Below are positions 63,359-64,000 of a stretch of 64,000 nt of DNA, one piece after another. The translations under genes and the position numbers were made by a program. The notes beneath the pieces are model-generated. The model ran no database searches, was not told the DNA's origin, and saw nothing but the letters and a program-made list of their open reading frames with translations. Every line of letters begins with the position of its first letter. Positions within the stretch are counted from its first letter, which is position 1. This stretch comes from Sulfurovum xiamenensis (GTDB taxonomy: Bacteria > Campylobacterota > Campylobacteria > Campylobacterales > Sulfurovaceae), in assembly GCF_030347995.1 (NCBI RefSeq), contig NZ_JAQIBC010000007.1:20829-84828 (forward strand). The letters run 5' to 3'.

Positions 63359-64000
63359 ATGCGATTGATTCATATTCTTTTCATTCTTATAATCTCTTTC
63401 TCATCTCTTGTAGCTGACATACTGTATAGTGATGATTTCAGCACTGATACAACATCTGAATACAATATAAGTACCTATGCAGGTTTTGGTGGTATTACCT
63501 ATGATAACAATAACAGCCAAGTCTATGTAGATGTAGGTGACAATAATTATGTAGTGGTCTCTCACTCATTACCTCTATTAAACGAAGGTATATTTACCAT
63601 TTATTTTTATGCCATTACAAATTATCCAAATAGTGCTGATATGACTCTACGTTTGGAACAAGATGCACAAAACTATTATGAACTGTATAGTACGGATAGA
63701 CCAGATCTTCATGGCCCCATTGGTATAAAAAAAGTAGTCAATGGTATAGAAGTTGAGAGAAATGACTTTCAAAATGGGTACACGCAAGATAATAACTATA
63801 CTTTAAATATCAAATTTTCCCCTACTCAGACACTGGTCAATGCTTTCAGTGAATCACTGTTGATTAACAGTACAACTACATCCATCACAGTTAATTCGTT
63901 TAGTCTCACATTGGCTCAACAAGATGGCTATCTAGATAATATAATATGGAGTTCATCTTCTAATCCAACAACCAACACTGCACCTCTTGCAGATGCAGGA
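63359..64000 (+). CDS. Riboswitch-controlled secreted protein, partial (runs off window)
   Basis: An open frame of 214 codons from the ATG at 63359 to the window end with no stop. Signal peptide MRLIHILFILIISFSSLVAD. Residues 22-200 have alternating beta-strand, aromatic and Asn-rich sequence like a jelly-roll/LamG-type domain (SDDFSTDTTSEYNIS, YYELYSTDRPDLHGPIG, GYLDNIIWSS). The last visible residues NTAPLADAG are the typical opening of a PKD/Ig-like repeat, so a long multi-repeat surface protein is likely. Confidence 0.75.
   Translation, partial: MRLIHILFILIISFSSLVADILYSDDFSTDTTSEYNISTYAGFGGITYDNNNSQVYVDVGDNNYVVVSHSLPLLNEGIFTIYFYAITNYPNSADMTLRLEQDAQNYYELYSTDRPDLHGPIGIKKVVNGIEVERNDFQNGYTQDNNYTLNIKFSPTQTLVNAFSESLLINSTTTSITVNSFSLTLAQQDGYLDNIIWSSSSNPTTNTAPLADAG

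Noticed and set aside
1..64000. tRNA, rRNA, insertion sequences, prophage or defence genes
   Set aside because: No cloverleaf, rRNA, transposase, integrase or recognisable defence gene was seen by eye on either strand.

Overview
The window looks like a chromosomal piece of a Campylobacterota (epsilonproteobacterial) genome, most likely a Sulfurovum/Sulfurimonas-type marine sulfur oxidiser. This rests on AT-rich DNA, AT-rich -10 boxes without strong -35 boxes, the compact RecN/NadK/AspS/short-Adk cluster, and the HspR-CbpA pair. The genus is an inference; no rRNA or tRNA gene is visible.

Positions 1-33,090 are mostly housekeeping and envelope genes. They comprise a partial MltD-like transglycosylase and tatD; a membrane-anchored Hpt protein; recN, nadK, aspS and adk; a FadL-type porin; an HDAC-fold deacetylase; a SYLF protein; and a radical SAM/SPASM enzyme. 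Next come a TetR-controlled TolC/adaptor/RND efflux operon with a visible palindromic operator, PAP2 and MFS genes, and a pqi lipid-transport operon in which PqiA is split into two genes. These are followed by a lipid-kinase-like gene, a PIF1-like helicase, an RNase T2, a YgjP-like peptidase, a CitE-like lyase, MltB and a membrane GGDEF/EAL protein. The hspR-cbpA operon (with a HAIR-like operator), a rhodanese and a SpoU methyltransferase complete this part.

Positions 33,179-63,049 form a large Wzx/Wzy-type exopolysaccharide locus. It encodes Wza- and Wzc-like export proteins, a WecG/TagA transferase, a WbaP-like initiating transferase, several GT2/GT4 glycosyltransferases and a GT-D-like protein. 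It also encodes a Wzy-like polymerase, a Wzx flippase, a hexapeptide acyltransferase, an MBOAT + SGNH-like O-acetylation pair, an asparagine-synthase-like protein, and a GMC oxidoreductase with a small Tat-signal partner. A large secreted SGNH/LamG/Ig protein and a small lipoprotein lie in the same run of genes.

The most striking content is four GEMM-I (cyclic-di-GMP-I class) riboswitch aptamers on the + strand, near 38,940, 39,160, 41,065 and 63,266. The second and third precede paralogous surface lipoproteins, the latter followed by a pectate-lyase-fold protein. The fourth precedes a secreted protein that runs off the window end. In each of these three leaders the Shine-Dalgarno can be drawn paired to an upstream segment, and in the fourth leader that segment overlaps the aptamer's closing helix. 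The working model is that cyclic dinucleotide switches on translation of matrix and surface proteins next to the polysaccharide machinery; the GGDEF/EAL protein at 28.6-30.5 kb could be one signal source.
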